Part shown: one piece after another, positions 5,399-5,584 of the stretch
How positions within the stretch are numbered: the stretch's first letter is position 1
Layout: every line of letters starts with the position of its first letter
DNA from: Methanobrevibacter sp.
GTDB lineage: Archaea; Methanobacteriota; Methanobacteria; Methanobacteriales; Methanobacteriaceae
Assembly: GCA_031289975.1 (NCBI GenBank)
Contig: JAITOM010000148.1
Location: 1-5,584, forward strand
Direction: 5' to 3'
DNA: 5,584 nt
Position numbers and translations under genes: made by a program
The notes under the pieces: model-generated
Told to the model about the DNA's origin: nothing
Seen by the model: the letters and a program-made list of their open reading frames with translations, nothing else
Database searches by the model: none

Positions 5399-5584
5399 AT
5401 GAAATTGAAAATATTAAGTTTAGTCCTAATAGCTATTTTAGCTATCAATAGTGTAGATCTTGTTAACCCTTATGTTGTTAACCCTTATGTTGTTAATAAT
5501 ACGGGTGATTCTAATAATTCTATTAATGATACTATTATAGAAACTATAAATTATTTAAATGTATTCAAATTACCTATTGCTACT
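5399..5584 (+). CDS. N-terminal part of a secreted (adhesin-like?) protein, truncated by the window end
   Basis: 62 codons are visible and the frame is open to the last base. The start MKLKILSLVLIAILAINS is a Sec signal peptide with a short basic n-region and a hydrophobic core of about 13 residues. It is followed by a duplicated VNPYV motif and then a Asn/Ser/Thr-rich stretch with three N-glycosylation sequons (NNT at 33-35, NNS at 39-41, NDT at 43-45). Such starts are common in large surface adhesin-like proteins of gut methanogens, but the diagnostic repeats would lie outside the window, so the class is a guess. It has a strong ribosome site, unlike the secreted gene at 4321. It follows the 42-codon ORF by 27 bp. 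Confidence 0.75.
   Translation, partial: MKLKILSLVLIAILAINSVDLVNPYVVNPYVVNNTGDSNNSINDTIIETINYLNVFKLPIAT
5462..5491 (+). repeat. 15-bp in-frame tandem duplication
   Basis: GTTAACCCTTATGTT occurs twice in direct succession (5462-5476 and 5477-5491), and a third copy starts with GTTAA at 5492. It encodes VNPYV twice just after the signal peptide. The copies are identical at DNA level, which points to a very recent slippage event. Confidence 0.85.

Overview
The window looks like archaeal DNA from an extremely AT-rich, Methanobrevibacter- or Methanosphaera-like member of the Methanobacteriales. This is inferred from the stand-alone archaeal-length PurL, the T-run terminators, TATA-like promoter boxes, purine-rich ribosome binding sites and small N-sequon-rich secreted proteins set in long AT-rich spacers. 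No rRNA or tRNA gene is present to confirm the assignment.

Left part (1-1497): a tandem array of 7-bp direct repeats (1-40) lies just upstream of a two-gene cassette. The first gene is a Soj-type ParA ATPase (95-874). The second (916-1287) encodes a 123-residue protein that begins with the ParA-contacting box of chromosomal ParB but has no CTPase/clamp domain or ParB helix-turn-helix. It ends instead in a segment that reads as a ribbon-helix-helix DNA-binding fold. Heptad array, ParA and ribbon-helix-helix partner together recall the plasmid delta/omega and ParF/ParG partition systems, here with a Spo0J-like activation peptide. This is the most interesting content of the window. Downstream, before the convergent purL, is a compact element (1306-1441) closed by a 20-position stem with 19 pairs. 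Its three G-U wobbles favour a plus-strand RNA.

Middle part (1498-3651, minus strand): a complete, ordinary purL for the fourth step of purine synthesis, convergent with the partition cassette.

Right part (3652-5584): a spacer of about 670 bp that is almost entirely A and T, with purL promoter candidates at one end and a TATA box plus a 9-bp dyad at the other. It is followed by a 213-residue secreted protein with 21-bp tandem repeats that multiply an NQS glycosylation sequon. A second spacer holding two inverted-repeat structures leads to a 42-codon basic mini-ORF. The window ends in the start of another secreted protein that also carries an in-frame tandem duplication. These look like fast-evolving surface proteins of a gut-type methanogen, unrelated in function to purL or to the partition cassette.
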